NCBI RefSeq assembly: GCF_900215145.1
Contig: NZ_OBDO01000014.1
Location: forward strand, 36,229-100,228
From: Geodermatophilus sabuli
Lineage (GTDB): Bacteria; Actinomycetota; Actinomycetes; Mycobacteriales; Geodermatophilaceae
Reading direction: 5' to 3'
Length of the DNA stretch: 64,000 bases
Below are positions 8,311 to 16,933 of the stretch, in pieces. Under the pieces are notes generated by a model. That model had not been told where the DNA came from. It made no database searches and saw nothing but the letters and a program-made list of their open reading frames with translations. A program made the position numbers and the translations under genes. The number at the start of each line of letters is the position of its first letter. The stretch's first letter is position 1.

Positions 8311-9603
8311 ATGAGCGCGGAGACCACGCCGGACACCGGGATCGCCGCCGCGGAGCCGGCGGCCACGCGACCCATGGGCGCGCTGGCGATCCTGCGCATC
8401 GGCGGCTTCCTCGTGTTGTACCTGAACGCCGCGGCGGTCTTCCTCGGTGTCATGGGGCAGGCGATCGCGCGGAGCTGGCTCGCCTTCGAGCTCACCGGCT
8501 CCAACGCGGCCCTCGGCGGGGTGCTGCTGTCCTTCGGCATCGCGCTGCTGATCGCCACACCGTGGGGCGGGGTGGCCGCCGACCGGCTGCCCAAACGCCT
8601 GGTGCTGCAGGTGTCGGTGCTCGTGCTGGCCACCTCCAGCGCATGGATCGGCCTGGCGGTGGTCTTCGACGTCATCCAGTACTGGATGCTGCTCGGCGCC
8701 GGCGTGCTCCAGGCCGTCGGCTTCGCGCTGTTCAACCCCGCCCGGATGGCGTTCCTCTCCGAGTTGGTGCCGCGCGGGTCGGTGCCGCAGGCGGTGTCGT
8801 TGCTGCTGGTCAACGCCGAGGTGAACCGGGTCGTCGGCCCGGCCCTGGCCGGCGTCGTGGTCGGGACGGTCGCCTGGGGCACCGAGGCGGTCTTCCTCGC
8901 CAGCGCCGGGCTCGCGACCGTCGGGCTGCTGCTCACCGGCGCGCTGCCGCCGGGCCGTCGCCGCGGGGAGCCGTCGGACCGCTCCCCGTTCGGCGAGCTG
9001 GCCGACGGCGTCCGCTACGTCCGCCGGCACCCCGAGCTGTCCGCGCTGACCTGGTGCGGCATCGGCGTCACCATGTGCGGGATGCCGTACCTGGCGTTCA
9101 TGCCGACGATCTCCAGCGACCTGTTCGGGCTCGGCTCGGTCGGCTACGGCGTGCTGTCGGCGACGTCGGCCGTCGGTGGCGTCACCGCGGGTCTGCTGCT
9201 CGGGCGGCGATCGTCGCGGGCACGGGAGAACCGGGTGTTCGTCGTGTCCGGTGCTCTGTTCGGCCTGGCCATCTGCGGCCTGGCGGTGTCGCCGAACGCC
9301 GGCGTCGCGCTCGTCGTCCTGCTGGTGGTCGGCGGGTCGATGCTGGCGTTCCAGACGACCAACCAGTCGCAGCTGATCGCGCTGTCGGACATGGAGTACC
9401 ACGGCCGCGTGCAGTCGCTGATCATGCTCAGCTTCGGCGCCTTCGGCATCGCGGCGCTGCCGCTGGGCCTGCTCGCCGACGTCATCGGGCTGCGCTGGAC
9501 CCTCACCGGGATGGGCGTCGGCGTCCTGCTGTTCGTGCTGCTCTTCGTGCTCGTGAGCCGGCGCCGCGTGGGCCGCGCCCAGCGGCTGCGCGACCTCGGC
9601 TGA
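8311..9603 (+). CDS. MFS transporter, EntS/MFS_3 type
   Basis: Major facilitator exporter of 430 aa with about 12 hydrophobic segments. The first pair contains YLNAAAVFLGVMGQAIARSW, and the motif-A loop is GGVAADRLPKRLVL. The C-terminal half repeats the pattern and ends in the basic tail SRRRVGRAQRLRDL. It is similar in layout to enterobactin-exporter-like MFS proteins; the substrate is unknown and could be a hydroxy or CoA-derived acid. ATG at 8311 follows GAGGGAG, a good ribosome binding site; in-frame upstream readings lack one. It converges with the next gene, and a 15-bp inverted repeat at 9601-9615 holds both stop codons. Confidence 0.88.
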   Translation: MSAETTPDTGIAAAEPAATRPMGALAILRIGGFLVLYLNAAAVFLGVMGQAIARSWLAFELTGSNAALGGVLLSFGIALLIATPWGGVAADRLPKRLVLQVSVLVLATSSAWIGLAVVFDVIQYWMLLGAGVLQAVGFALFNPARMAFLSELVPRGSVPQAVSLLLVNAEVNRVVGPALAGVVVGTVAWGTEAVFLASAGLATVGLLLTGALPPGRRRGEPSDRSPFGELADGVRYVRRHPELSALTWCGIGVTMCGMPYLAFMPTISSDLFGLGSVGYGVLSATSAVGGVTAGLLLGRRSSRARENRVFVVSGALFGLAICGLAVSPNAGVALVVLLVVGGSMLAFQTTNQSQLIALSDMEYHGRVQSLIMLSFGAFGIAALPLGLLADVIGLRWTLTGMGVGVLLFVLLFVLVSRRRVGRAQRLRDLG

Positions 9604-9615
9604 CCGCCGCGGTCA
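9601..9615. terminator. inverted repeat holding both stop codons of convergent genes
   Basis: TGACCGC-C-GCGGTCA is a perfect inverted repeat. Its left TGA is the stop of the MFS gene and its right TCA is the reverse-strand stop of the SnoaL-like gene. The stem is short, so it is only a candidate for bidirectional termination. Confidence 0.45.
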
Positions 9616-9987
9616 GCGCCAGTCGACGCCCGGCAGCGTCGCGCTCCAGGACTCCACGATCCGGCCGTCGGCCACCCGGTGCACCACGAGCCAGGTGACC
9701 ACCGAGGTGTCCCCGGTGTCGAGGTTCACCCCCGTGGTCGTCGCGCGGGTCCACACCCGGTCCTCGGCGGTGACCTGGTCGTCGACGGTCGTCGCCGGGT
9801 CGTGCAGCAGTTGCCAGGAGTTCGCGACCTCGCGCTTGAACTCCGCGCGGGTCAACGAGCGGGTGCCGGTGGAGGAGTGCCGGACGTAGGGCTCGCCGAT
9901 CAGCTCGTCGATGACGCCGAGCTCCCGCCGGTTCCACAACCCGTCCCAGTACCGCCGCACGATCCCGGTCATCGCCTGCTGGTCCAC
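9613..9987 (-). CDS. SnoaL-like / NTF2-fold protein
   Basis: A 124-aa protein of the NTF2-like cone fold. It has an N-terminal helix with YWDGLWNRREL, then PYVRHSSTGTRSL, and a C-terminal strand pair WLVVHRVADGRIVESWS. These are typical of SnoaL-type polyketide-cyclase homologues, often lactonases, isomerases or ligand binders. No catalytic Asp/His pair can be assigned with certainty, so the function is open. A -10-like TACGAT lies 8 bp before the GTG start, suggesting a leaderless message. It is flanked by the MFS gene and a 28-bp palindrome. Confidence 0.8.
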   Translation of the reverse strand: MDQQAMTGIVRRYWDGLWNRRELGVIDELIGEPYVRHSSTGTRSLTRAEFKREVANSWQLLHDPATTVDDQVTAEDRVWTRATTTGVNLDTGDTSVVTWLVVHRVADGRIVESWSATLPGVDWR

Positions 9988-10015
9988 GAGGCCGGATCGT
10001 AGAGGCCCGTCCCGG

Positions 10016-10043
10016 CCCCGCCCCGAGCCGGCTCGGGGCGGGG
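10016..10043 (-). terminator. 28-bp perfect palindrome, terminator of the acyl-CoA dehydrogenase gene
   Basis: Arms CCCCGCCCCGAGCC and its exact complement meet without a loop, 7 bp past the stop of the reverse-strand acyl-CoA dehydrogenase. A very stable GC hairpin without a clear U-tract is common for actinobacterial terminators. Confidence 0.65.
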
Positions 10044-10050
10044 GCCTCCG

Positions 10051-11292
10051 TCAGTCGACGACCACCCGGCCCGGGGGCAGCAGCGGCTCGCGCTTGAGCT
10101 CGGTGCGGGCGATCGACCTCAGGTGCACCTCGTCCGGGCCGTCGAACAGCCGCATCGCCCGGTGCCAGGCGTACATGGCCGCCAGCGGCGTCACGTCCGT
10201 CATGCCGGCGCCGCCGTGCACCTGGATGGCGCGGTCGATGACGCGGGTGGCCGCCCGGGGCACGGCCACCTTCGCCATCGCCACGAGGTCCTTGGCCGCC
10301 TTGTTGCCCTCGGTGTCGATCACCTGGCAGGCGCGGTGGCACAGCAGCCGGGCCTGCTCGATCTCCAGCCGGGACTCCGCGATCGACTGCTGCACGACGC
10401 CCTGGTCGGCCAGCGGCCCGCCGAACGCCGTCCGCTCCTGCGCCCGCGCGCTCAGCAGGGCCAGCGCCCGCTCCGCCGCGCCGAGGGCCCTCATGCAGTG
10501 GTGGATCCGGCCGGGGCCCAGCCGGGCCTGGGCGGCGGCGAACCCGCCACCCTCCTCGCCGACCACGTTCGTCACCGGCACCCGGACGTCGTCGAAGCGC
10601 ACCTGGGCGTGGCCGTGCTGGTCGTGGTGGCCCAGGACCGGGTAGTCCCGGACGACGGTCACGCCGGGCGTCTCCCGGGGGACGATGACCATCGACTGCT
10701 GCCGGTGCGTCGGCGCCGAGGGGTCGGTCTTCCCCATGAGGATGAACAGCGCGCAGCGCGGGTCCATCGCGCCGCTGGTCCACCACTTGCGCCCGTTGAT
10801 GACGTACTCGTCGCCGTCCCGGGTGATGCGGGTGCCGATGTTCGTCGCGTCGCTGCTGGCCACGTCGGGCTCGGTCATGGCGAACGCCGAGCGGATCTCC
10901 CCCTGCAGCAGGGGCTCCAGCCACTGCTTCTTCTGCTCCTCGGTGCCGAGCAGGTGCAGCAGCTCCATGTTCCCGGTGTCGGGGGCGGCGCAGTTGATCG
11001 CCTCGGGCGCGAGGTCCAGGCTCCACCCCGACAGCTCGGCGATCGGCGCGTACTCCAGCTGGGTCAGCCCCGACTCCGCGGGCAGGAACAGGTTCCACAG
11101 CTCCCGCTCGCGCGCCTTCTCCTTGAGCCTCTCGACCACCGCCGGCACCTCGTGTCCGTCGGGGCCCGCCTCCCGCCGGGCGGCGTGGTACTCCGCCTCG
11201 GCCGGCAGCACCTCCTCGCGCATGAACACGACCATCCGGTCGTAGAGCTCGCGGGCGCGGGCGGAGGGCGGGGGCAGCTCGTTGTGCGACAT
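10051..11292 (-). CDS. acyl-CoA dehydrogenase, ACAD10/11-like, with Asp at the catalytic position
   Basis: Acyl-CoA dehydrogenase of 413 aa from the ATG at 11292 (AGGAG ribosome binding site). The N-terminal helices run through LWNLFLPAESGLTQLEYAPIAE, the beta-domain has FAMTEPDVASSDATN, and the C-terminal domain has IQVHGGAGMTD. Where most family members have EGTxEI, this one reads FDGPDEVHLRSIA, so an Asp stands in the catalytic Glu position. This is the pattern of the ACAD10/11-like group, some of which act on 4-hydroxy or odd acyl-CoA esters. It is separated from the downstream IclR gene by 72 bp and may share its promoter region. Substrate unknown. Confidence 0.88.
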   Translation of the reverse strand: MSHNELPPPSARARELYDRMVVFMREEVLPAEAEYHAARREAGPDGHEVPAVVERLKEKARERELWNLFLPAESGLTQLEYAPIAELSGWSLDLAPEAINCAAPDTGNMELLHLLGTEEQKKQWLEPLLQGEIRSAFAMTEPDVASSDATNIGTRITRDGDEYVINGRKWWTSGAMDPRCALFILMGKTDPSAPTHRQQSMVIVPRETPGVTVVRDYPVLGHHDQHGHAQVRFDDVRVPVTNVVGEEGGGFAAAQARLGPGRIHHCMRALGAAERALALLSARAQERTAFGGPLADQGVVQQSIAESRLEIEQARLLCHRACQVIDTEGNKAAKDLVAMAKVAVPRAATRVIDRAIQVHGGAGMTDVTPLAAMYAWHRAMRLFDGPDEVHLRSIARTELKREPLLPPGRVVVD

Positions 11293-11364
11293 GGCATCTC
11301 CTGTCGGACCGGCGGGGGGCTCCACCTCGACCGTAGGGACTCCCGCTGCCGCCCGCGCGGGGGG

Positions 11365-12195
11365 TCAGGCGCTCGCGGTGCCGCCGTCGGTCGCCCGGTG
11401 GAGGTCGAGGTGCGGGCGGGACTGCCAGACCGCCCACTCCGCGCTGACGTCCCCCGCGGTGCGCAGCAGCTTGGGCAGGTGCTCGCCGAGCAGGTGCTCG
11501 GTGGAGGTCTCCGCCGCGTGCACGGTCACGTTCATGGCCGCCCGGACCGCGCCCGACGCGTCACGGACCGGGACGGCGACCGAGCGGACCCCGGGTGCGA
11601 GCTCCTCGTCGGCCAGCGCCCAGCCCCGGGCCCGGACGCCGACCAGCTCGTCGCGCAGCTGCTCGGGGCTGCGGCCGATGTAGGCGGGCAGCCCGGCGCG
11701 GCTGGGCTGGGCCAGCGTCACCTCGAGCTCGTCGGGGGAGAGGGCGGCCAGCAGCACCTTCCCCTGCGACGTCTGCACCGCCGGGAACCGCGTGCCGATC
11801 TCCACGCGCAGGGTGATGAGCTTGGGCACCGACACCCGGGCGACGTAGACGACGTCGGAGCCGTCCAGCTGCGTCATGGACGACGACTCGCCGGTCTGCG
11901 CGACCAGGGCCTCCAGGTGCGGCCGGGCGATCTCCCACAGCCCGAGCGCCCCCACGTAGGCCATGCCGAGGGTGAGCACCTTCGGCGTGAGCTGGAAGGC
12001 GTGGCCGACCGACCGGACGAAGCCGAGCTCCTCCAGCGTGAGCAGCAGCCGGCGCGCCGTCGGCCGGGCCAGCCGCGCGGCCGCGGCGACCTCCGACAGC
12101 GTCATGCTCCGGTGGTCGGCGTCGAAGCAGGCCAGCACGTCCAGCCCGCGTGCCAGCGCCTCGACGAAGTCCGGTCCGGTCCCGCGTCCCGCCAT
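11365..12195 (-). CDS. IclR-family transcriptional regulator, copy 1
   Basis: IclR regulator of 276 aa. The N-terminal winged helix contains LSEVAAAARLARPTARRLL (recognition helix in RPTARRLL). The C-terminal effector domain runs through ESSSMTQLDGSDVVYVARV and ends with AAMNVTVHAAETS. It closely resembles PcaR/PobR-type regulators of aromatic catabolism. A second protein of exactly the same length and mostly the same sequence is encoded at 31300-32130, at the other end of the cluster. Start: ATG after GGAGGGGGAG. Its likely target is the RCGGAC/GTCCGY operator found at six places between 13.8 and 26.6 kb; this assignment is inferred. Confidence 0.93.
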   Translation of the reverse strand: MAGRGTGPDFVEALARGLDVLACFDADHRSMTLSEVAAAARLARPTARRLLLTLEELGFVRSVGHAFQLTPKVLTLGMAYVGALGLWEIARPHLEALVAQTGESSSMTQLDGSDVVYVARVSVPKLITLRVEIGTRFPAVQTSQGKVLLAALSPDELEVTLAQPSRAGLPAYIGRSPEQLRDELVGVRARGWALADEELAPGVRSVAVPVRDASGAVRAAMNVTVHAAETSTEHLLGEHLPKLLRTAGDVSAEWAVWQSRPHLDLHRATDGGTASA

Positions 12196-12220
12196 GGTGT
12201 CTCCCCCTCCGTCGGTCGAC

Positions 12221-12259
12221 GGCGCCGCGGGGAGGGCGGACGGCCCTCCCCGCGGCGCC
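12221..12259 (-). terminator. hairpin terminator after the amidohydrolase gene
   Basis: A 16-bp perfect stem (12221-12236 with 12244-12259) and a 7-base loop begins 6 bp past the amidohydrolase stop and before the iclR start. It should separate the two reverse-strand genes, leaving iclR with reduced read-through or its own promoter. Confidence 0.75.
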
Positions 12260-12265
12260 CGGAGC

Positions 12266-13753
12266 TCAGCGTCCGAGGACGCGGTCCTCGCCGCCGGCCC
12301 GCTTGGACTCGTCCTTGAAGTCGCTGTACTGGTACGGGTTGTCGAGGATGTCCGCCTCGGCCTCCGGCTTGTCGGGGAACATCCCGGCCTGCCACGCCTC
12401 CTCGCCGATCTCCGCGCGCAGGAAGTCGATGGTGTTCTCGATCTCGCGGCGCACCGGGGCCAGGTCGATCCCGACCAGCTTGCCGGCGTACTTCACCACG
12501 CGGCCGTCGACCACGACGGTGTGCACGTCGGAGCGCTGCGCCTGGAACACGACGTGCCCGAGCGGGTTGAGCAGCGGGAAGGACACCGGGGAGTCGTCGT
12601 TCTTGACGAGGACGAGGTCGGCCTTCTTGCCCGGCTCGAGGCTGCCGAGGTCGGAGTCGCGGCCGATCGTGTGCGCGCCGCCCCGGGTGGTCCACTCGAC
12701 GACCTGCTGCGCGCGCAGGCGCAGGTGGGTGATCGTCTCCCCCTTGAGGTGCGCGGTCAGGTGCTCGGACATGCGGTCGGCGTTGAGCGTCGCCCGCATG
12801 GCGGAGAACATGTCGCCGCTCCACCACACGCTGGTGTCCATCGACAGCGACACCGGGATGCCGTACTGCAGCACCTGCTCGGTGGGGGCGTGCCCCTGCC
12901 CGGCGCTGCACTCCGACTCCGTCGCCACCGAGATCGACCCGCCGGTCGCGGCGATCCGCTGGTAGGAGTCCCGGGTCAGCGTGGACGCGTGGACGTAGGT
13001 GGTCTCCGGCGTCATGAACCCGTTGTCGTACATCTGCTGGATGCCGGTGTCGCTCGTGGCACCCCAGACACCGGCGTGCGTGGTCACCGGGAGGCCGAGG
13101 TCCCGGGCCACCTCGAAGGCCGCCTTCTCCGGGAACGCCGGGTCGCCGGTGACGTCGAAGGCGATCTGCACGCCCATCATGTCGTCGCGGGCGTCGCGCA
13201 GCCGCTCGAGGAACGACCGGACGGCGGGGTCGGCGGTCCACTCCCAGGGGCCGGCCTGGATGTTGCCGTAGGCGAGGACGAACCGGCCGGGCACCGACCG
13301 CAGGGCGTCGAGGGCGGCCTCGGCGTGGTCGACGGAGTGCAGGTTGTGCGACCAGTCGACGGTGGTGGTGACGCCGGCGTCCAGGGACTCGATGGCGGCC
13401 AGCCGGTTGCCGGCCGCGATGTCCTCGGGTCGGAACTTCTTGCCGTGCTCGAGGTAGTACCAGACGAAGTACTGGGTCAGCGTCCAGTCCGCGCCGTAGC
13501 CGCGCATCGCCGTCTGCCACATGTGCCGGTGCGTGTCGATCATCCCGGGCATGACGACGCCGCCGGACGCGTCGATCTCCTGGGTGCCCTCGGGCACCTC
13601 CAGGCGCGGGCCCACGGCGGCGATCCGGTCGTCGACGACCAGGACGTCGGCGTCGGCGAGCACCGTGCAGGCGTCGTCCATGGTGAGCACGGTGCCGCCA
13701 CGCAGCACCACGGGGCGTCCGGCCACCGGGACCGGGCCGTCGGAACTGGTCAT
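12266..13753 (-). CDS. amidohydrolase, ATZ/TRZ (triazine hydrolase / cytosine deaminase-like) family
   Basis: Metal-dependent amidohydrolase of 495 aa. The beta-sandwich start is GGTVLTMDDACTVLADADV, followed by the metal site GMIDTHRHMWQ (H-x-H), a later His in VTTHAGVWGA and one in YVHASTLT. A late Asp in SLSMDTSVWWSGD completes the usual set, and the C-terminal LGSLEPGKKADLVLV is the classic end of the ATZ/TRZ group. Members deaminate, dechlorinate or hydrolyse ring C-N bonds. In this cluster it could open or deaminate a ring intermediate, but the reaction is not known. ATG at 13753 with GAGGAGGAG decides the start. Operator S1 lies 30 bp upstream. Confidence 0.88.
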   Translation of the reverse strand: MTSSDGPVPVAGRPVVLRGGTVLTMDDACTVLADADVLVVDDRIAAVGPRLEVPEGTQEIDASGGVVMPGMIDTHRHMWQTAMRGYGADWTLTQYFVWYYLEHGKKFRPEDIAAGNRLAAIESLDAGVTTTVDWSHNLHSVDHAEAALDALRSVPGRFVLAYGNIQAGPWEWTADPAVRSFLERLRDARDDMMGVQIAFDVTGDPAFPEKAAFEVARDLGLPVTTHAGVWGATSDTGIQQMYDNGFMTPETTYVHASTLTRDSYQRIAATGGSISVATESECSAGQGHAPTEQVLQYGIPVSLSMDTSVWWSGDMFSAMRATLNADRMSEHLTAHLKGETITHLRLRAQQVVEWTTRGGAHTIGRDSDLGSLEPGKKADLVLVKNDDSPVSFPLLNPLGHVVFQAQRSDVHTVVVDGRVVKYAGKLVGIDLAPVRREIENTIDFLRAEIGEEAWQAGMFPDKPEAEADILDNPYQYSDFKDESKRAGGEDRVLGR

Positions 13754-13782
13754 CGTCTCCTCCTCGAGACTGGCAACCGAGT

Positions 13783-13807
13783 GCGGACCTGCGTCCGTAT
13801 ACCGGTC
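13783..13807 (-). promoter_or_regulatory. operator S1 of the GCGGAC regulon (amidohydrolase promoter)
   Basis: Three half-sites: GCGGAC, 4 bp, GTCCGT, 3 bp, CCGGTC. The first two form an inverted repeat and the third repeats the direction of the first. It lies in the leader of the amidohydrolase gene. A reverse-strand TTGACA (13850-13855) is the possible -35 box. Confidence 0.75.
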
Positions 13808-13902
13808 AGGACGTCGAATCGAGTCACCCTCGCGCCGCCTCGGGGAGACTGTCAAGACAGCTGCACGCCATGGCCGCCCCGTCTCGCAACACCGGCCATC
13901 GC

Positions 13903-13969
13903 TTGACAGTGACGAGGGCAACGCCAAGACTCGGGACGCGGTGTGCGGACCAGCGTCCGCATGCCGGTC
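13903..13969 (+). promoter_or_regulatory. promoter and operator S2 of the CaiB-LigBA operon
   Basis: The -35 TTGACA (13903-13908) is followed after 17 bp by a weak -10 AAGACT (13926-13931). Operator S2 comes 13 bp later: GCGGAC (13945), 4 bp, GTCCGC, 3 bp, CCGGTC (ends 13969). S2 is nearly identical to S1, and the two face away from each other across the divergent promoters. An operator just past the transcription start suggests repression. Confidence 0.75.
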
Positions 13970-13995
13970 GCTGGGCGATGAGAGGGGCTTGGCCG

Positions 13996-15210
13996 ATGAC
14001 CGCACACGCGCTCCCACCGGGCGCGACGCCGGGTGGCGGGCCGCTCTCGGGCCTGCTGGTCGCCGACTTCTCCCGGGTGCTCGCCGGGCCCTACGCCACC
14101 ATGCTCCTCGCCGATCTCGGCGCCGAGGTGGTCAAGGTGGAGAGCCCCGCCGGTGACGACACCCGCAGCTGGGCCCCGCCGGTCCGCGACGGCGTCTCCA
14201 CCTACTACCTGGGCGTCAACCGCAACAAACGCTCGATCGCGCTGGACCTCAAGGACCCCGACGACGCCGCCGCCGCCCGCGAGCTGGCCCGCCGGGCCGA
14301 CGTGGTCATCGAGAACTTCAAGCCCGGCGGGCTGGCCCGCTTCGGTCTGGACTACGAGACCGTCGCCGAGGGCAACCCCGGCGTCGTCTACGCCTCGATC
14401 AGCGGCTTCGGCAGCGGCCCGCAGGGCCGGTCGCTGCCCGGCTACGACCTCATCGTGCAGGCCATCTCCGGCCTCATGAGCCTCACCGGCGACCCCGAGG
14501 GCGAGCCCTTCCGCGCCGGCATCTCCGTCTTCGACGTGATGGCGGGGCTGCACGCGACCATCGGCGTGCTCAGTGCGCTCAACGCCCGGCACGCGAGCGG
14601 GCGGGGCCAGCACGTCGAGGTCAACCTGCTGGCGTCGGCGCTGTCGGGCCTGGTCAACCACTCCAGCGCGTACGTCGCCGGCGGCGTCGTGCCGTTCCGC
14701 ATGGGCAACAGCCACCCCAGCCTGTTCCCCTACGAGCCGCTGCCGTGCTCCGACGGCGACCTGATCATCACCGCCGGCAACAGCGGCCAGTTCCGCAAGC
14801 TGGTCGGGGTGCTGGGCGTGCCCGAGCTGGCCGACGACCCCCGCTTCCTGCGCAACGAGGACCGCACCGCCAACCGCGACCAGCTGCGGCCGCTGCTGGT
14901 GGAGCGGCTGCGCACCCGGACCAAGCAGGAGTGGTTCCGCGACATCATCGCCGCCGGCGTGCCGTGCGGGCCGATCAACACCGTCGACCAGGGCGTGGCC
15001 TTCGCCGAGGAGGTCGGGCTCGACCCGGTCGTGACCGTTGGGGAGGGCGCGGCCGCCGTCCCGTCGGTGCGCAACCCGATCACCTTCTCCGACACCCCCG
15101 CCGACTACCGACTGCCCCCGCCGGGCCTCGACGAGCACGGCGCGGAGATCCGCGCCTGGCTGTCCGCACCGGTGGCCGGGAGCCCCGACGAGGTGGAGGG
15201 CACGGCGTGA
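13996..15210 (+). CDS. CaiB/BaiF family CoA-transferase
   Basis: Family III CoA-transferase (404 aa) that moves CoA between carboxylic acids. The start of the fold is LVADFSRVLAGPYATMLLADLGAEVVK, a signature of this family. D180 in the SVFDVMAGLHA segment is the expected nucleophilic Asp that forms the acyl-enzyme anhydride, and RGQHVEVNLL is also typical. ATG at 13996 follows GAGAGGGG. It is first of a tight operon with the citryl-CoA lyase-like gene (GTGA overlap), ligB and ligA. The most likely job is to activate a ring-cleavage-derived acid as its CoA ester for the lyase; the exact acid is not known. Confidence 0.9.
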   Translation: MTAHALPPGATPGGGPLSGLLVADFSRVLAGPYATMLLADLGAEVVKVESPAGDDTRSWAPPVRDGVSTYYLGVNRNKRSIALDLKDPDDAAAARELARRADVVIENFKPGGLARFGLDYETVAEGNPGVVYASISGFGSGPQGRSLPGYDLIVQAISGLMSLTGDPEGEPFRAGISVFDVMAGLHATIGVLSALNARHASGRGQHVEVNLLASALSGLVNHSSAYVAGGVVPFRMGNSHPSLFPYEPLPCSDGDLIITAGNSGQFRKLVGVLGVPELADDPRFLRNEDRTANRDQLRPLLVERLRTRTKQEWFRDIIAAGVPCGPINTVDQGVAFAEEVGLDPVVTVGEGAAAVPSVRNPITFSDTPADYRLPPPGLDEHGAEIRAWLSAPVAGSPDEVEGTA

Positions 15211-16046
15211 GCGACGACGGCCGGCCCCGGTACGACACCGCGCTCGGCGCCTCCAGCCTGGAGAGCATCACGCTGCTGGGCTCCGACCTCGCCCGCGACG
15301 TGATGGGCGAGGTCGGCTTCGGGGAGCTGGCCTTCTGGCTGGCCACCCAGCGGCGTCCGTCGAGGGGCGAGACCCGGGTCTTCGAGGCGGTGCTGGCGGC
15401 GCTGGCCGACCACGGCTTCACGCCGACCGCGATCGTCACCCGGCTGACCTACCTCTCCGCCCCGGACTCCGTGCAGGGGGCGCTCGCGGCCGGCCTGCTC
15501 GGCGGCGGCTCCCGGTTCCTGGGGGTCACCGAGGACTGCGGCCGCTTCCTGCACGACGTCCTCACGGGCGTGGACGGCGACCTGCCCAGCGACGACGCCG
15601 GATGGGACGCCCTCGCGCTGGAGACCGTGCAGGCCCAGCGGGCGGCCCGACGCTTCGTGCCGGGGCTGGGCCACCACGTGCACAAGCAGGGCGACCCGCG
15701 CACCCCGCGGCTGTTCGAGATCGCGGCGGAGGAGGGGCTGTACGGCCCCCACCTGTCGCTGTTCGCGGCGATCGGCCGGGTGCACCCCCAGGTGCTGGGG
15801 AAGACGCTGCCGCTCAACGGCGCCGGCGTGTGCGGGGCGGCGCTGGCCGACCTCGGGCTGCCGCTGGAGCTGCTGCGCGGGTTCGCCCTGCTGGCGCGCA
15901 CCGCGGGTCTCATCGGTCAGCTGGCCGAGGAACTGCGGCACCCTGTCGGCAACGAGATCTTCCTGTCGGTGGACCTCAACAACCGGTCCGTCGCACCCGA
16001 CCCGTACACCCCAGACATCGACGCCAACGGAGGTCGGCATGGCTGA
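15207..16046 (+). CDS. citryl-CoA lyase-like protein (citrate synthase fold)
   Basis: A 279-aa protein of the citrate synthase superfamily, shorter than citrate synthase and of the citryl-CoA lyase type. Recognisable segments are FWLATQRRPSRGE, VPGLGHHVHKQGDPR, where the His aligns with an active-site His, and NGAGVCGAALADLGLP near the end. Such proteins cleave a CoA ester of a tertiary 3-hydroxy acid into an acyl-CoA and an oxo-acid, or the reverse. The GTG start overlaps the CoA-transferase stop (GTGA), implying coupled translation and a shared pathway step. A CoA-ester route replacing the usual aldolase of the LigAB pathway is an inference. Confidence 0.82.
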   Translation: MSDDGRPRYDTALGASSLESITLLGSDLARDVMGEVGFGELAFWLATQRRPSRGETRVFEAVLAALADHGFTPTAIVTRLTYLSAPDSVQGALAAGLLGGGSRFLGVTEDCGRFLHDVLTGVDGDLPSDDAGWDALALETVQAQRAARRFVPGLGHHVHKQGDPRTPRLFEIAAEEGLYGPHLSLFAAIGRVHPQVLGKTLPLNGAGVCGAALADLGLPLELLRGFALLARTAGLIGQLAEELRHPVGNEIFLSVDLNNRSVAPDPYTPDIDANGGRHG

Positions 16047-16902
16047 AGTCGCCGCGGTCATCGCGTCCACGCACCACCCCTTCTACTACCGGGCGAGCAC
16101 GTCGACCGGCGCGGACCGGCCGCCGTTCGCTGACGAGTGGGTCGCCAAGATCGAGCGCTTCCGGGAGACGCTCACCCGGGCCGAGCCCGACGTGCTGGTG
16201 ATGGTCGGCAGTGACCACTTCCACCAGCTGTGGCTGGACAACATGCCCCAGTTCCTCGTCGGCAAGGCGCCCTTCTTCGACGCCAACTGGTACAACGAGG
16301 AGCGCGAGTTCGGGCTCCCGCGGATGACGCTGAAGGGCGAGGAGGAACTCGCCGCGCACATCCTCCGCGACGGCCTGGACCGCGACTTCGACCTGGCGTT
16401 CAGCAACGAGCTGCGGATCGACCACAGCATCACGTGCCCGATCATCACGCTGCGGCCGCAGGCGGACCTGCCGATCGTGCCGATCTACACCAACATCTTC
16501 GCCCCGCCGCTGCCGCAACCGAAGCGGTTCGTGCAGCTGGGCCGGGCGATCCGCGAGATGGTCGAGTCCTGGGAGAGCGGCAAGCGGGTCGCGATAATCG
16601 GCACCGGTCACCTGTCGCTGGAGCTCGGCGGCCCCCGCCAGTTCGGCGAGCACGGCCCCGACCCCGAGTTCGACCGCAAGGCCGTCGAGTGGATCGCCAG
16701 CGGTGACATCGAGGGCTGCCTGGCCGAGGTGAGCCTGGACAGCCTGCACAGCCCGGGGAACGCCACCCACGGCTTCATGGACTTCATGCTGATGATGGGC
16801 GTCGCCGGCGAGGGCCGGAAGGCCGACCACGTCGACACCCTCGACCTGTTCCACACGATGGAGGCCTACTTCACCTGGTACCCCAACGGGGCACCGGCCT
16901 GA
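16039..16902 (+). CDS. extradiol ring-cleavage dioxygenase, LigB-type catalytic subunit
   Basis: Class III extradiol dioxygenase (287 aa), which opens a dihydroxylated aromatic ring next to the diol using Fe(II). Expected iron ligands are H12 in ASTHHPFYY and H60 in VGSDHFHQ; HSITCP and GTGHLSLEL are further conserved segments, the latter with the usual catalytic His. It belongs to the PCA 4,5-dioxygenase superfamily. The GGAGG site precedes ATG, and the gene overlaps the lyase gene by 8 bp. It is followed by a separate LigA-type small subunit, as in protocatechuate 4,5-dioxygenase. Substrate (protocatechuate, gallate or other) cannot be fixed. Confidence 0.9.
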   Translation: MAEVAAVIASTHHPFYYRASTSTGADRPPFADEWVAKIERFRETLTRAEPDVLVMVGSDHFHQLWLDNMPQFLVGKAPFFDANWYNEEREFGLPRMTLKGEEELAAHILRDGLDRDFDLAFSNELRIDHSITCPIITLRPQADLPIVPIYTNIFAPPLPQPKRFVQLGRAIREMVESWESGKRVAIIGTGHLSLELGGPRQFGEHGPDPEFDRKAVEWIASGDIEGCLAEVSLDSLHSPGNATHGFMDFMLMMGVAGEGRKADHVDTLDLFHTMEAYFTWYPNGAPA

Positions 16903-16933
16903 GGCCGCGGACGGCGAGAACGGAGACCCACGC

